Assembly: GCA_022425845.1 (NCBI GenBank)
Contig: JAKMEU010000186.1
Span: 1-9,521 of the forward strand
DNA length: 9,521 nt
Reading direction: 5' to 3'
From: Luminiphilus sp.
GTDB lineage: Bacteria; Pseudomonadota; Gammaproteobacteria; Pseudomonadales; Halieaceae
The position numbers were made by a program, and so were the translations under genes. Of the stretch, positions 1-6,786 are shown piece after piece; within the stretch, counting starts at the first letter, position 1; the number at the start of each line of letters is the position of its first letter. The notes under the pieces are model-generated. The model ran no database searches. It was not told the DNA's origin and worked only from the letters and a program-made list of their open reading frames with translations.

Positions 1-137
1 CAGGGGTGGACGTGACGTATCACCACTATGACGACGAAGCCCATGGCTTCGCCTGCTCAGAAGGACCTGTGGCGGGCCACCTCCATTTTGTGGCCCTCGC
101 CGCCGACTGGTTGACCGCTTACCGCACTAACCGGTAA
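1..137 (+). CDS. Partial C-terminus of a dienelactone hydrolase-like alpha/beta hydrolase
   Basis: Only the last 44 codons (from base 3) and the TAA stop at 135-137 are inside the window; the gene starts upstream. The readable tail contains YDDEAHGFACSEGP followed by a helix ending in ADWLTAYRTNR. A Y-x-x-x-x-HGF pattern close to the C-terminus is typical of the dienelactone hydrolase family (PF01738), where this His is the third member of the Cys/Ser-Asp-His triad; here it would be residue 14 of the visible part. Such enzymes cleave lactones or esters in the cytoplasm. The stop lies inside the end of the minus-strand alcohol dehydrogenase gene, an 11-base tail-to-tail overlap (127-137). With so little sequence, another alpha/beta hydrolase family remains possible. 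Confidence 0.6.
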   Translation, partial: GVDVTYHHYDDEAHGFACSEGPVAGHLHFVALAADWLTAYRTNR

Positions 138-1314
138 TCGCGCTCAACACCTGCTGAACGTCGGCCTCATCGAGCAAGCGAGGGGAGAAGTAACCATCAC
201 CTTCCTCAATGGCACGATCAATAATAGCCGCATGGTCGGTGGTTTTAATGGCGTCGGAGCGGGCCGGTAGACCCACGCTCTCCCGCAGCGCCTCCATGGC
301 GTCAATAGCAGCCCCTGCACTATCCGTCCCCGTAAGGGGTGCCAACTCTGCCAGCCGGGGCGCGGCCGCGTCGCCGTAAACCCGCAGCACGTGAGGCAGC
401 ACCATGGCGTTAGCCACCCCATGCGGTAGGTGGTAAAAAGCACCGAGCTGGTGGGCGATAGCATGCACCGAACCTACGTTGACCTGATTGATGGCCACAC
501 CACCGTAGTAGGCCGCCATCGACATTCCCAGCCGCGCTTCCGCGTCCTCTGGGTTCGCCATCACTTTCGGTAACCATTCAAAAACACCCCGGACACACAT
601 GCGGGCCGTTTCCGAGCGTGTGCCGCGATCCCACAAGCCGATGAAGGCTTCAACACCGTGGGTGAGGGCGTCAAGACCCGTTGCTGCGGTGATGGCCGGT
701 GGTAATCCCAGCATGAGGTCGGGATCGAGGGCCACAGCGACAGGTAGCAGCGCCGCTCCGCTGATCACGACTTTGCTGCGGTCGCCCTCGTGAGTGATCA
801 CAGCACCCATAGTCGCCTCACTACCCGTACCCGCCGTCGTGGGAATGGCGTAGAGCGGAGCCGCCGTCTCAGGGGCTTTGTTCAGCCCCGCCCAGGATTC
901 GGGTTCATCGGTAGAATCCCGGGTGGCCGCAATAATCTTCGCGGCATCCATCGACGAGCCGCCGCCCACAGCGAGAACAGCCGTACAGGCTTGATCCCGT
1001 AGGACCCTCGCTCCCTCACGGACCTGAGTAAATGTTGGGTCGGGCTGGACACCGTCGTACCAGTGCAGGTCGAGGCCCGCAGCCGCCAGACCGTGACAGG
1101 CACGGTCCGCTACCCCCAGGTCTCGCAGAGGCTTGTCGGTGACCACCAGAACTCGTTTGTGGCCACTCTCGACAATGCGCTGGCAGAGATGGCGACTGCT
1201 GCCAGCACCCACCAGAGCGAAGTGGGGGGCTGTCGCCTTGGTGCCGAACAACAGTTTGGCGAGTGACAACTTAAACTGCCACTGTGCTTTGCGCAGGAAC
1301 ATCGATTTAGCCAC
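127..1314 (-). CDS. Iron-containing (group III) alcohol dehydrogenase
   Basis: The 395-residue protein is of normal family length (about 380-400). It should interconvert an alcohol and an aldehyde or ketone with NAD(P) in the cytoplasm; the substrate cannot be read from sequence. The N-terminal half is the dinucleotide-binding domain with GGGSSMDAAK at 117-126 and TTAGTGSE at 159-166. The C-terminal helical domain carries the metal site: Asp215 and His219 in GLDALTH, His284 in SVHAIAH and His298 in LPHGVAN match the four Fe ligands of E. coli FucO, and His288 matches its additional active-site His. The first 25 residues are basic and hydrophobic, ahead of the usual start of the fold. The start is GTG at 1314: AGGAG lies 6 bases before it, better than the internal ATG at codon 5. 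The gene diverges from the quinone oxidoreductase gene and ends overlapping the hydrolase at the left edge. It resembles the FucO/YiaY/AdhB group, but I would not assign a symbol. Confidence 0.94.
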   Translation of the reverse strand: MAKSMFLRKAQWQFKLSLAKLLFGTKATAPHFALVGAGSSRHLCQRIVESGHKRVLVVTDKPLRDLGVADRACHGLAAAGLDLHWYDGVQPDPTFTQVREGARVLRDQACTAVLAVGGGSSMDAAKIIAATRDSTDEPESWAGLNKAPETAAPLYAIPTTAGTGSEATMGAVITHEGDRSKVVISGAALLPVAVALDPDLMLGLPPAITAATGLDALTHGVEAFIGLWDRGTRSETARMCVRGVFEWLPKVMANPEDAEARLGMSMAAYYGGVAINQVNVGSVHAIAHQLGAFYHLPHGVANAMVLPHVLRVYGDAAAPRLAELAPLTGTDSAGAAIDAMEALRESVGLPARSDAIKTTDHAAIIDRAIEEGDGYFSPRLLDEADVQQVLSAITG

Positions 1315-1438
1315 GGGGTACTCCTGAGTGATTTTGATAGCGGCGGCTCGAACTCGAATGCAATTACTTCGGCCAATCCGGGCAAAGTGAATTGGACCAT
1401 GTGCGGTATGCTTTGTAACCCCTTAAATGAGCTAGACC
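1315..1438. promoter_or_regulatory. Divergent intergenic region between alcohol dehydrogenase and quinone oxidoreductase
   Basis: This 124-base stretch is the only substantial non-coding gap in the window and separates two divergent genes, so it should carry promoters for both by position. It is more AT-rich than its flanks. On the minus strand a weak sigma70-like pair can be read: TTGCAT (1364-1359) and TATCAA (1340-1335) with an 18-base spacer. On the plus strand TTGGAC (1392-1397) resembles a -35 element, but no good -10 follows at 16-18 bases. A short imperfect inverted repeat, CCAAT (1373-1377) and ATTGG (1391-1395), lies near the middle and could be an operator half-site pair or chance. 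No individual promoter is certain. Confidence 0.35.
1321..1325 (-). promoter_or_regulatory. Shine-Dalgarno site that decides the GTG start of the alcohol dehydrogenase
   Basis: Read on the minus strand, AGGAG sits exactly 6 bases before the GTG at 1314-1312. The alternative ATG four codons downstream has no comparable site at the right distance, so the GTG start is preferred. Confidence 0.7.
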
Positions 1439-2422
1439 ATGCAGCGACGTTATATTGACATTGCATCCCCCGAGGCACTGACGCTTAAAACCGACACCCT
1501 TCAGGACCCGGGACCTGGCGAACTGGCCATTGCCGTAGAGTATGCCGGCGTCAATCGCGCCGACATCCTGCAACGCCTGGGGCTCTACCCCGTGCCCGAT
1601 GATGCGTCACCCATACTGGGGCTGGAGGTTGCCGGCCTCGTTGCCGCCACTGGAGCAGATGTCGAGGGCTTTTCAGTGGGTGATCGCGTCGCGGCCCTGG
1701 TCCAGGGAGGCGGTTATGCCTCTGCTGCACTTGCCAGGGCAGACCACACCCTGCTGCTACCCGAAGCCATCGATACCCGGCTGGGCGCAGCGCTGCCTGA
1801 AGCCCTGCTGACCGTGTGGCATAACGTATTCGTTCTGGGAGCGCTGCAAGCAGGAGAGACACTGCTGATCCACGGCGGTGGCAGCGGTATTGGAAGCATT
1901 GCTATCCAGATGGCTAAAGCGCGGGGTGCGCGGGTGGTCGCTACCGCCGGCGGCAGCGAAAAGTGCCAGCGGGTTGCAGCCCTGGGAGCCGATTTTGTGG
2001 TGGACTACCGGGAAGACGCACTGATAGACACCCTCCAAAGTGCCGGTTTTGCGGGATCAATTGACGTCGTGCTTGATATGGCGGGTGGCGATTTTACGGC
2101 CCACAATCTGCAGCTTGCCGCTCCCGATGGCAGAATCGTATGCATCGGTGTGATGCGCGGCCCAAAAGCGGAGATCGACCTGTTCCAGATTCTTATGAAG
2201 CGCCTGATACTCACGGGAAGCACCTTGCGGGGGCTGGGCATGTCGGGGCGCGCCGAGGGTTTTAGCGCGATTAACTCGCAGGTCATGGCTGAAGTGGCTT
2301 CGGGCCGTGTAGCGCCTCATGTTCACGATGTGCTGCCGTTGTCCGAGGCTTTGGCGGCACACGCCCTCATGCAATCTGGCGCCCATTTTGGGAAAATACT
2401 GCTCGACTGTAGGACCGCATAA
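1439..2422 (+). CDS. NAD(P)H quinone oxidoreductase, PIG3/zeta-crystallin type
   Basis: This 327-residue protein belongs to the medium-chain dehydrogenase/reductase superfamily, quinone oxidoreductase branch, and has the usual length for the PIG3 (TP53I3-like) group. It should reduce quinones or similar electrophilic carbonyls with NAD(P)H in the cytoplasm. The N-terminal GroES-like domain shows NRADILQR at 39-46, GLEVAG at 61-66 and GDRV at 81-84. The Rossmann domain has HGGGSGIGSIAIQMAK at 145-160, the nucleotide-binding signature, and the protein ends with SGAHFGKILLD, the normal family finish. The structural-zinc Cys cluster of classical zinc alcohol dehydrogenases is absent, as expected. 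The ATG at 1439 lies at the expected N-terminus (MQRRYIDI), though its Shine-Dalgarno match is weak (GAG about 8 bases upstream). It is the first gene of a plus-strand run: the protease gene begins 18 bases after its stop. The biological link to that protease is not evident. Confidence 0.93.
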   Translation: MQRRYIDIASPEALTLKTDTLQDPGPGELAIAVEYAGVNRADILQRLGLYPVPDDASPILGLEVAGLVAATGADVEGFSVGDRVAALVQGGGYASAALARADHTLLLPEAIDTRLGAALPEALLTVWHNVFVLGALQAGETLLIHGGGSGIGSIAIQMAKARGARVVATAGGSEKCQRVAALGADFVVDYREDALIDTLQSAGFAGSIDVVLDMAGGDFTAHNLQLAAPDGRIVCIGVMRGPKAEIDLFQILMKRLILTGSTLRGLGMSGRAEGFSAINSQVMAEVASGRVAPHVHDVLPLSEALAAHALMQSGAHFGKILLDCRTA

Positions 2423-2426
2423 ACGA

Positions 2427-2444
2427 ATGGCCCGCCTGTTATGA
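2427..2444 (+). other. Five-codon mini-ORF overlapping the protease start (ATGA)
   Basis: ATG at 2427 opens a reading frame of five codons (MARLL) closed by the TGA at 2442-2444, which overlaps the protease ATG as ATGA. AGGA at 2411-2414 lies 12 bases before the mini-ORF start, while the protease ATG at 2441 has no clear Shine-Dalgarno site of its own. The arrangement could deliver ribosomes to the protease start by termination-reinitiation. Such short frames also occur by chance, so this is only a possibility. Confidence 0.2.
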
Positions 2445-5323
2445 CTGACCCGCTGTTCAAACTGATATCCGCGATCGCACTTGCGGCCCTGGCGGGCTGT
2501 CGGCTTGAGGTGGTGGTGCCAGAGGGCGGGCGCGTGGTATCCGAGTCAGGACGCTACGACTGTGATGAGCTTTTCGTCTGCTCAGGGGAGGTGACAGACA
2601 GCAGTTTTGAAGAAACCTTCACAGCCCTGCCCGATCCGGGCTATCGCTTCGTCGAGTGGTCGGGGACGGACAGTACCGTCTGCGAAGGTTCCACAGAAAG
2701 CTGCAAGCTGCGCATGCTGGATCTGCCCCCCACGATACGCCGGAGTTTGCTGAATTCCGATATGGTGGCCAGGCTGGTCCCGATTTTCGAAGAGACCGAC
2801 GCACCCCAGGCCGTATCGGTAACAGGGACAATCGGGGTGCTGGAGGAGACTGTCCTCGATTCGGACACCAACAACCCCGAAAATATTTTCAGGACCAATA
2901 ACACCCTCGAAGAAGCCCAGCTGTTACCCAACCCGGGGGCAGCAGGGGGTTATATTAACGAGGCGGGTGCTGGAGAACCGGGCAATACGCAGACGTCTGG
3001 CGACCCGGAAGATTTCTATCGAGTAGACGCACAGGCGGGCGATATCGTTACGCTGTATGCCTCCGACTATATTGATGCCGATCTCGATCTCTACCTGTAC
3101 AACGAAGATGGCCAGCAGGTCGGTGAAAGTATGACTACCGGCGAGATAGAGCAACTGGCGATACCATCGTCAGGCACCTGGTATGTGAATACGTCTGTTT
3201 TCTCTGGAGCCGCCAACTATGTCCTGACCATCGGCAAGGGCGGCAGCGTCTCAAGCTTGGGTGCTGAACCCATGCCCGGTGAGGTATTGGTTACCTGGGA
3301 AGCAGAAGCCGTTCTGCAGAGAGACTTCGCCGACGAGCATCGCTACCGTACAACGCACCGTTACGCGCTTACGGAAGCAGGTGGTGGAATCGCCAGGGCA
3401 CGTCGTCTGTTAGCCCAACCCACCACCCTGGGCACCCAGCTTCTTGGCAACAAGCCGCGGCTACGCGCACGTCAAGACGCACTGCAACATGACCCTGAGC
3501 GCCTGATACGCTGGCAGACACTGCTGCTGGCCAAACAGGTGTCGCTGGAACCCGGCGTTGCCATTGCAGAACCCAACTGGCGGGTCAAAGCCCAGGCCAC
3601 CACCAACGACGAGTATTTAAATCTGATGTGGCACTACGACCAAATTGGTGTTCCCGCCGCCTGGGATACGACCATTGGAGAGCCCGGCGTCGTGGTGGCG
3701 GTCGTAGACACCGGCATTATCAGCGAGCACCCGGATATGCAGGGCCAACTCGTCGATGGCTATGATTTTATTTCCGATCCCATCAGTGCCGGCGACGGCG
3801 ATGGCATCGACCCCGACCCCACGGATGTGGGCGAGGGCAGTAATCCACTGCGCTCGGGGGATTTTCACGGCCTCCATGTTGCAGGAACGATTGGGGCCGC
3901 GGGGAACAACAACATCGGTATTGTCGGTGTTGCCTACGGTGCCCGCGTAATGCCGCTGCGCGTCCTCGATGCTGATGGCTATGGGACCACCTACGACATC
4001 CTGCAGGCCGTGCGTTACGCGGCCGGTCTGACCAACGACGCCGGTATTCTGGCTGACAGCCCCGCCGATGTGATCAACCTGAGCCTGGGAGGCGCTGGCT
4101 TCAGTCAGACCGCCAGCAATCTGTACAACACCGTTGCCAGTCTGGGTATTCTGGTCACAGCGGCCAGTGGCAATGGGGGCGCCAGCGTTGTCGATTACCC
4201 CGGTGGTTATGACGGTGTGTTCGCGGTGGGTGCTACCGATGCCCGGAACAGTATTACCGGTTACTCCAATACCGGTGAGGCCCTCGATCTGGTCGCGCCC
4301 GGCGGTCGGCTCGGGTCCGATGCGAGCGGCGACGGACGACCTGACGGTATTCTAAGCACCTACTACGAAGACGGACTTCCCACCTACATTGACCTCGAAG
4401 GCACCAGTATGGCGACTCCCCACGTCGCCGGTGTTTTTGCGCTGATGAAGTCGGTCAATGCAGATTTATCCACCGACGCTGTGAACGATCTGCTACAAAG
4501 CGGCCGGCTCACTGATGACCTGGGTGCACCGGGGCGGGATGACGTTTTCGGCTGGGGCATCATCAACGCACCCAAGGCCGTGGCAGCCGCGCTTTCGGCG
4601 GCCGGCGGGACCATTGACGTATCCCCCCGCCTGGGTCTCTCATCTTCCACCCTGAACTTTGGTAGTACGCTGACCATTGCCGACCTCATTGTGAGTAACC
4701 AGGGGGGCGGCGATCTATCGATAACCGGCGTGGATAATCCGGCAGCCTGGCTGGATGTTTCCGAAGGCAATACCAACGCGAGCGGTCTGGGAAGCTGGCG
4801 GATCGCCGTCGATCGTCAGGGCCTGACAGAAGGCACCTATCGCACCGAGCTCAGGTTCCAGTCCACCGCTGGCGAGGCGACGGTCGCCATTGAGGCTCGG
4901 GTTTCCGACGATACAGGTGGCGACGTCGGGGTGGTTTACGTCCTTTTTATAGACACCGAAACACAGGAGATCTGGCAGGCGGCCACAGCCTTGAATAATG
5001 ACCTGAGTTACATCGACGAAAACTACGCGATTACCACCAACTACCTGCTCAGCCCGGATTTCACCGAGGTGGACCGGCTCCCCGTCGGGACCTATGAGAT
5101 TTGGGCGGGTACCGACAATGATAATGACCTGTTCATTTGCGATGCCGGAGAAACCTGTGGCGCCTGGCCAAGTTTTGATTTTCCGGAATTTCTGACGATA
5201 ACCGAGGACAGAGCCAGTCTAAACTTTTCCAGCAATTACCAAATCAGCCTGCCCGGCATCAGTGCCGCCAGCCTGCGCACAAGCACCACGGATCGACTTG
5301 CCAAGCCCCGGAGGGCCCACTAA
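2441..5323 (+). CDS. S8 (subtilisin-family) serine protease, multidomain outer-membrane or surface lipoprotein
   Basis: The 960-residue secreted endopeptidase has a complete catalytic triad: Asp423 in VVDTGI, His476 in HGLHVAG and Ser656 in GTSMATPHVAG, with oxyanion Asn578 in ASGNGG. A lipoprotein signal peptide ends in LAGC, so Cys20 would be lipidated; Arg at +2 does not signal inner-membrane retention, so outer-membrane or surface location is inferred. Order after Cys20: a Cys-rich segment with a GYRFVEWSG motif like divergent InlB repeats (about 21-92, Cys41/47/81/88); an acidic linker; a PPC-like beta domain (about 185-265); a propeptide-like region (about 275-385) ending in PGVAIAEPNW; the S8 domain (about 395-720); a BACON-like beta domain (about 725-822); and a final domain (about 828-935) with Asp892/894/896 and Cys900/906, possibly calcium-binding. 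The usual HGTH reads HGLH here. The ATG gives a good signal peptide but lacks a clear Shine-Dalgarno site. The stop abuts the next gene's ATG. Substrate unknown. Confidence 0.95.
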   Translation: MTDPLFKLISAIALAALAGCRLEVVVPEGGRVVSESGRYDCDELFVCSGEVTDSSFEETFTALPDPGYRFVEWSGTDSTVCEGSTESCKLRMLDLPPTIRRSLLNSDMVARLVPIFEETDAPQAVSVTGTIGVLEETVLDSDTNNPENIFRTNNTLEEAQLLPNPGAAGGYINEAGAGEPGNTQTSGDPEDFYRVDAQAGDIVTLYASDYIDADLDLYLYNEDGQQVGESMTTGEIEQLAIPSSGTWYVNTSVFSGAANYVLTIGKGGSVSSLGAEPMPGEVLVTWEAEAVLQRDFADEHRYRTTHRYALTEAGGGIARARRLLAQPTTLGTQLLGNKPRLRARQDALQHDPERLIRWQTLLLAKQVSLEPGVAIAEPNWRVKAQATTNDEYLNLMWHYDQIGVPAAWDTTIGEPGVVVAVVDTGIISEHPDMQGQLVDGYDFISDPISAGDGDGIDPDPTDVGEGSNPLRSGDFHGLHVAGTIGAAGNNNIGIVGVAYGARVMPLRVLDADGYGTTYDILQAVRYAAGLTNDAGILADSPADVINLSLGGAGFSQTASNLYNTVASLGILVTAASGNGGASVVDYPGGYDGVFAVGATDARNSITGYSNTGEALDLVAPGGRLGSDASGDGRPDGILSTYYEDGLPTYIDLEGTSMATPHVAGVFALMKSVNADLSTDAVNDLLQSGRLTDDLGAPGRDDVFGWGIINAPKAVAAALSAAGGTIDVSPRLGLSSSTLNFGSTLTIADLIVSNQGGGDLSITGVDNPAAWLDVSEGNTNASGLGSWRIAVDRQGLTEGTYRTELRFQSTAGEATVAIEARVSDDTGGDVGVVYVLFIDTETQEIWQAATALNNDLSYIDENYAITTNYLLSPDFTEVDRLPVGTYEIWAGTDNDNDLFICDAGETCGAWPSFDFPEFLTITEDRASLNFSSNYQISLPGISAASLRTSTTDRLAKPRRAH
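5310..5314 (+). promoter_or_regulatory. Ribosome binding site of the transglycosylase gene, inside the protease gene
   Basis: GGAGG lies within the last codons of the protease gene, 9 bases before the ATG at 5324. It supports that start and indicates that the second gene is translated from the same transcript, with the protease TAA directly adjoining the ATG. Confidence 0.7.
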
Positions 5324-6778
5324 ATGCGTTTGATCTCCCCACCGCTCATCGCTGGCCTTATGCTCGCGCTCTTCCTCTCCAGCGGCCTGAAAGCAGACCT
5401 GCTGGAGCACCCGGTTGCACAGCTGGACAATGCGGCGTTTACCGGTGACCTCAATGCCATGGTGAAGCGGAGGATTATCCGGGTACTAACCGTCTACGGC
5501 CCCGGCCGTTATTACCTGGACGACGGCGCCAAGGGGGTGACTGCCGAATACGTTACCCGCCTCGAAAAAGTAGTCAACGAGGCCTACGATACCGGGCACC
5601 TCAAGGTGGTGGTACTGGTGCTAGCCGTCGCCCGCGATGAGCTGTTTCCAGCGCTGATCAGCGGCCGTGGCGACATCATCATGGCGGGCACGACCATTAC
5701 CGACGAGCGTAAAGAGGCGGTGGCTTTCACCATTCCCTCAAGTAAACCCCTTAAGGAAATTCTGATCACTGGACCCAGCGCACCCGCCATCACGTCACTC
5801 GAAGATCTCTCGGGAAAAAGCGTCTATCTCAGGCCCTCATCCAGCTACGCAGAAAGCGTTCAGCTCCTTAACCAACGGCTTGCCGCCAAAGGTAAACCAC
5901 CCATCACCATCGAACCCATGTCGGAGTTGCTGGAGGACGAGGACCTGATCGAGATGGTCAATGCGGGGTTGCTGCCCTGGACCATCGTGGACAGCTACAA
6001 GCCGGTGCAGTGGCACGGCGTGTTCACGGACTTGAAGGTGCGTAAAGATCTGGTTTTCCGTGAGGGTGCTCGACTCGGGTGGGCTGTGCGTCAGGAGAAC
6101 AAACAGCTCAAGCAGTTTCTCGATAACTTCCTGAAAGACAACAAGGAAGGAACGCTCTTCGGCAACATACTCAAAAATCGCTACGTCCGGGATTTCGACT
6201 GGGCGGGAAATGCCTTTGCCGAGACCGAGCTGCAACGCTATCGCGTTCGGGAAGCCTTATTCCGGCGCCACGGCGTGAGTTACGGCATCGATCCCGCGCT
6301 ACTGGCCGCACAGGGCTTCCAGGAGTCACGGCTGGACCAGAGTGTCCGTAGCCGGGCAGGCGCCATTGGTGTCATGCAATTGCTGCCCTCCACCGCCGCA
6401 GATAAAAACGTGGGCATACCTGATATACACGAGGTCGACCCCAACATCGAAGCCGGGGCAAAGTACCTCGCCTTTTTAAAGCGCCGCTACTTCAGCCACG
6501 ATGAGATTGATTCGTTGAATGGGTCGCTTCTAGCCCTGGCCGCTTACAACGCAGGCCCCGCCAAAGTCAGGCGCTTACAGGAGGCGGCGCGTAGCCGTGG
6601 CTACGATGCCCATGTTTGGTTTGACAATGTGGAAGTCATGGCCGCTGAACAGATCGGCAGAGAGACGGTTCAATACGTCTCGAATATTTTCAAGTACTAC
6701 CTGACCTACCAGATGATCAATCGCGAGAGTGCCCGCCGGGATGCTGCCCGACGCGCTGCCGGGGCGCCCCAGCACTAA
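5324..6778 (+). CDS. MltF-like lytic transglycosylase (solute-binding domain plus SLT domain)
   Basis: This 484-residue periplasmic enzyme should cleave the MurNAc-GlcNAc bond of peptidoglycan non-hydrolytically, leaving 1,6-anhydro-MurNAc ends. Residues 1-24 form a signal peptide (basic start, hydrophobic LIAGLMLALFL, likely cleavage after GLKA) with no lipobox. Residues about 48-290 form a family-3 solute-binding domain (RIIRVLTVYGPGRYYLDDG, then GRGDIIMAGTTITDERKE at 114-131), the regulatory, ligand-sensing part in MltF. Residues about 308-462 form the SLT (GH23) domain: catalytic Glu334 in FQESRLD, AGAIGVMQLLPSTA at 345-358 and AYNAGPAKV at 407-415. The architecture is that of E. coli MltF (about 518 residues), slightly shorter; whether it is the true MltF orthologue is unsure because the catalytic motif GVMQL resembles the general Slt group. 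Its start directly follows the protease stop, with GGAGG 9 bases upstream, so co-expression with the protease is likely. The C-terminal tail is Ala/Arg-rich. Confidence 0.92.
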   Translation: MRLISPPLIAGLMLALFLSSGLKADLLEHPVAQLDNAAFTGDLNAMVKRRIIRVLTVYGPGRYYLDDGAKGVTAEYVTRLEKVVNEAYDTGHLKVVVLVLAVARDELFPALISGRGDIIMAGTTITDERKEAVAFTIPSSKPLKEILITGPSAPAITSLEDLSGKSVYLRPSSSYAESVQLLNQRLAAKGKPPITIEPMSELLEDEDLIEMVNAGLLPWTIVDSYKPVQWHGVFTDLKVRKDLVFREGARLGWAVRQENKQLKQFLDNFLKDNKEGTLFGNILKNRYVRDFDWAGNAFAETELQRYRVREALFRRHGVSYGIDPALLAAQGFQESRLDQSVRSRAGAIGVMQLLPSTAADKNVGIPDIHEVDPNIEAGAKYLAFLKRRYFSHDEIDSLNGSLLALAAYNAGPAKVRRLQEAARSRGYDAHVWFDNVEVMAAEQIGRETVQYVSNIFKYYLTYQMINRESARRDAARRAAGAPQH

Positions 6779-6786
6779 GCAGATCC

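Noticed and set aside
1110..1478. 122-codon minus-strand frame crossing the alcohol dehydrogenase start and the divergent region
   Set aside because: It is out of frame with the dehydrogenase, extends over the intergenic region and the quinone reductase start, and shows no family features.
4384..4776. 130-codon minus-strand frame opposite the Ser box of the protease
   Set aside because: Antisense to the highly conserved GTSMATPHVAG region; a shadow frame.
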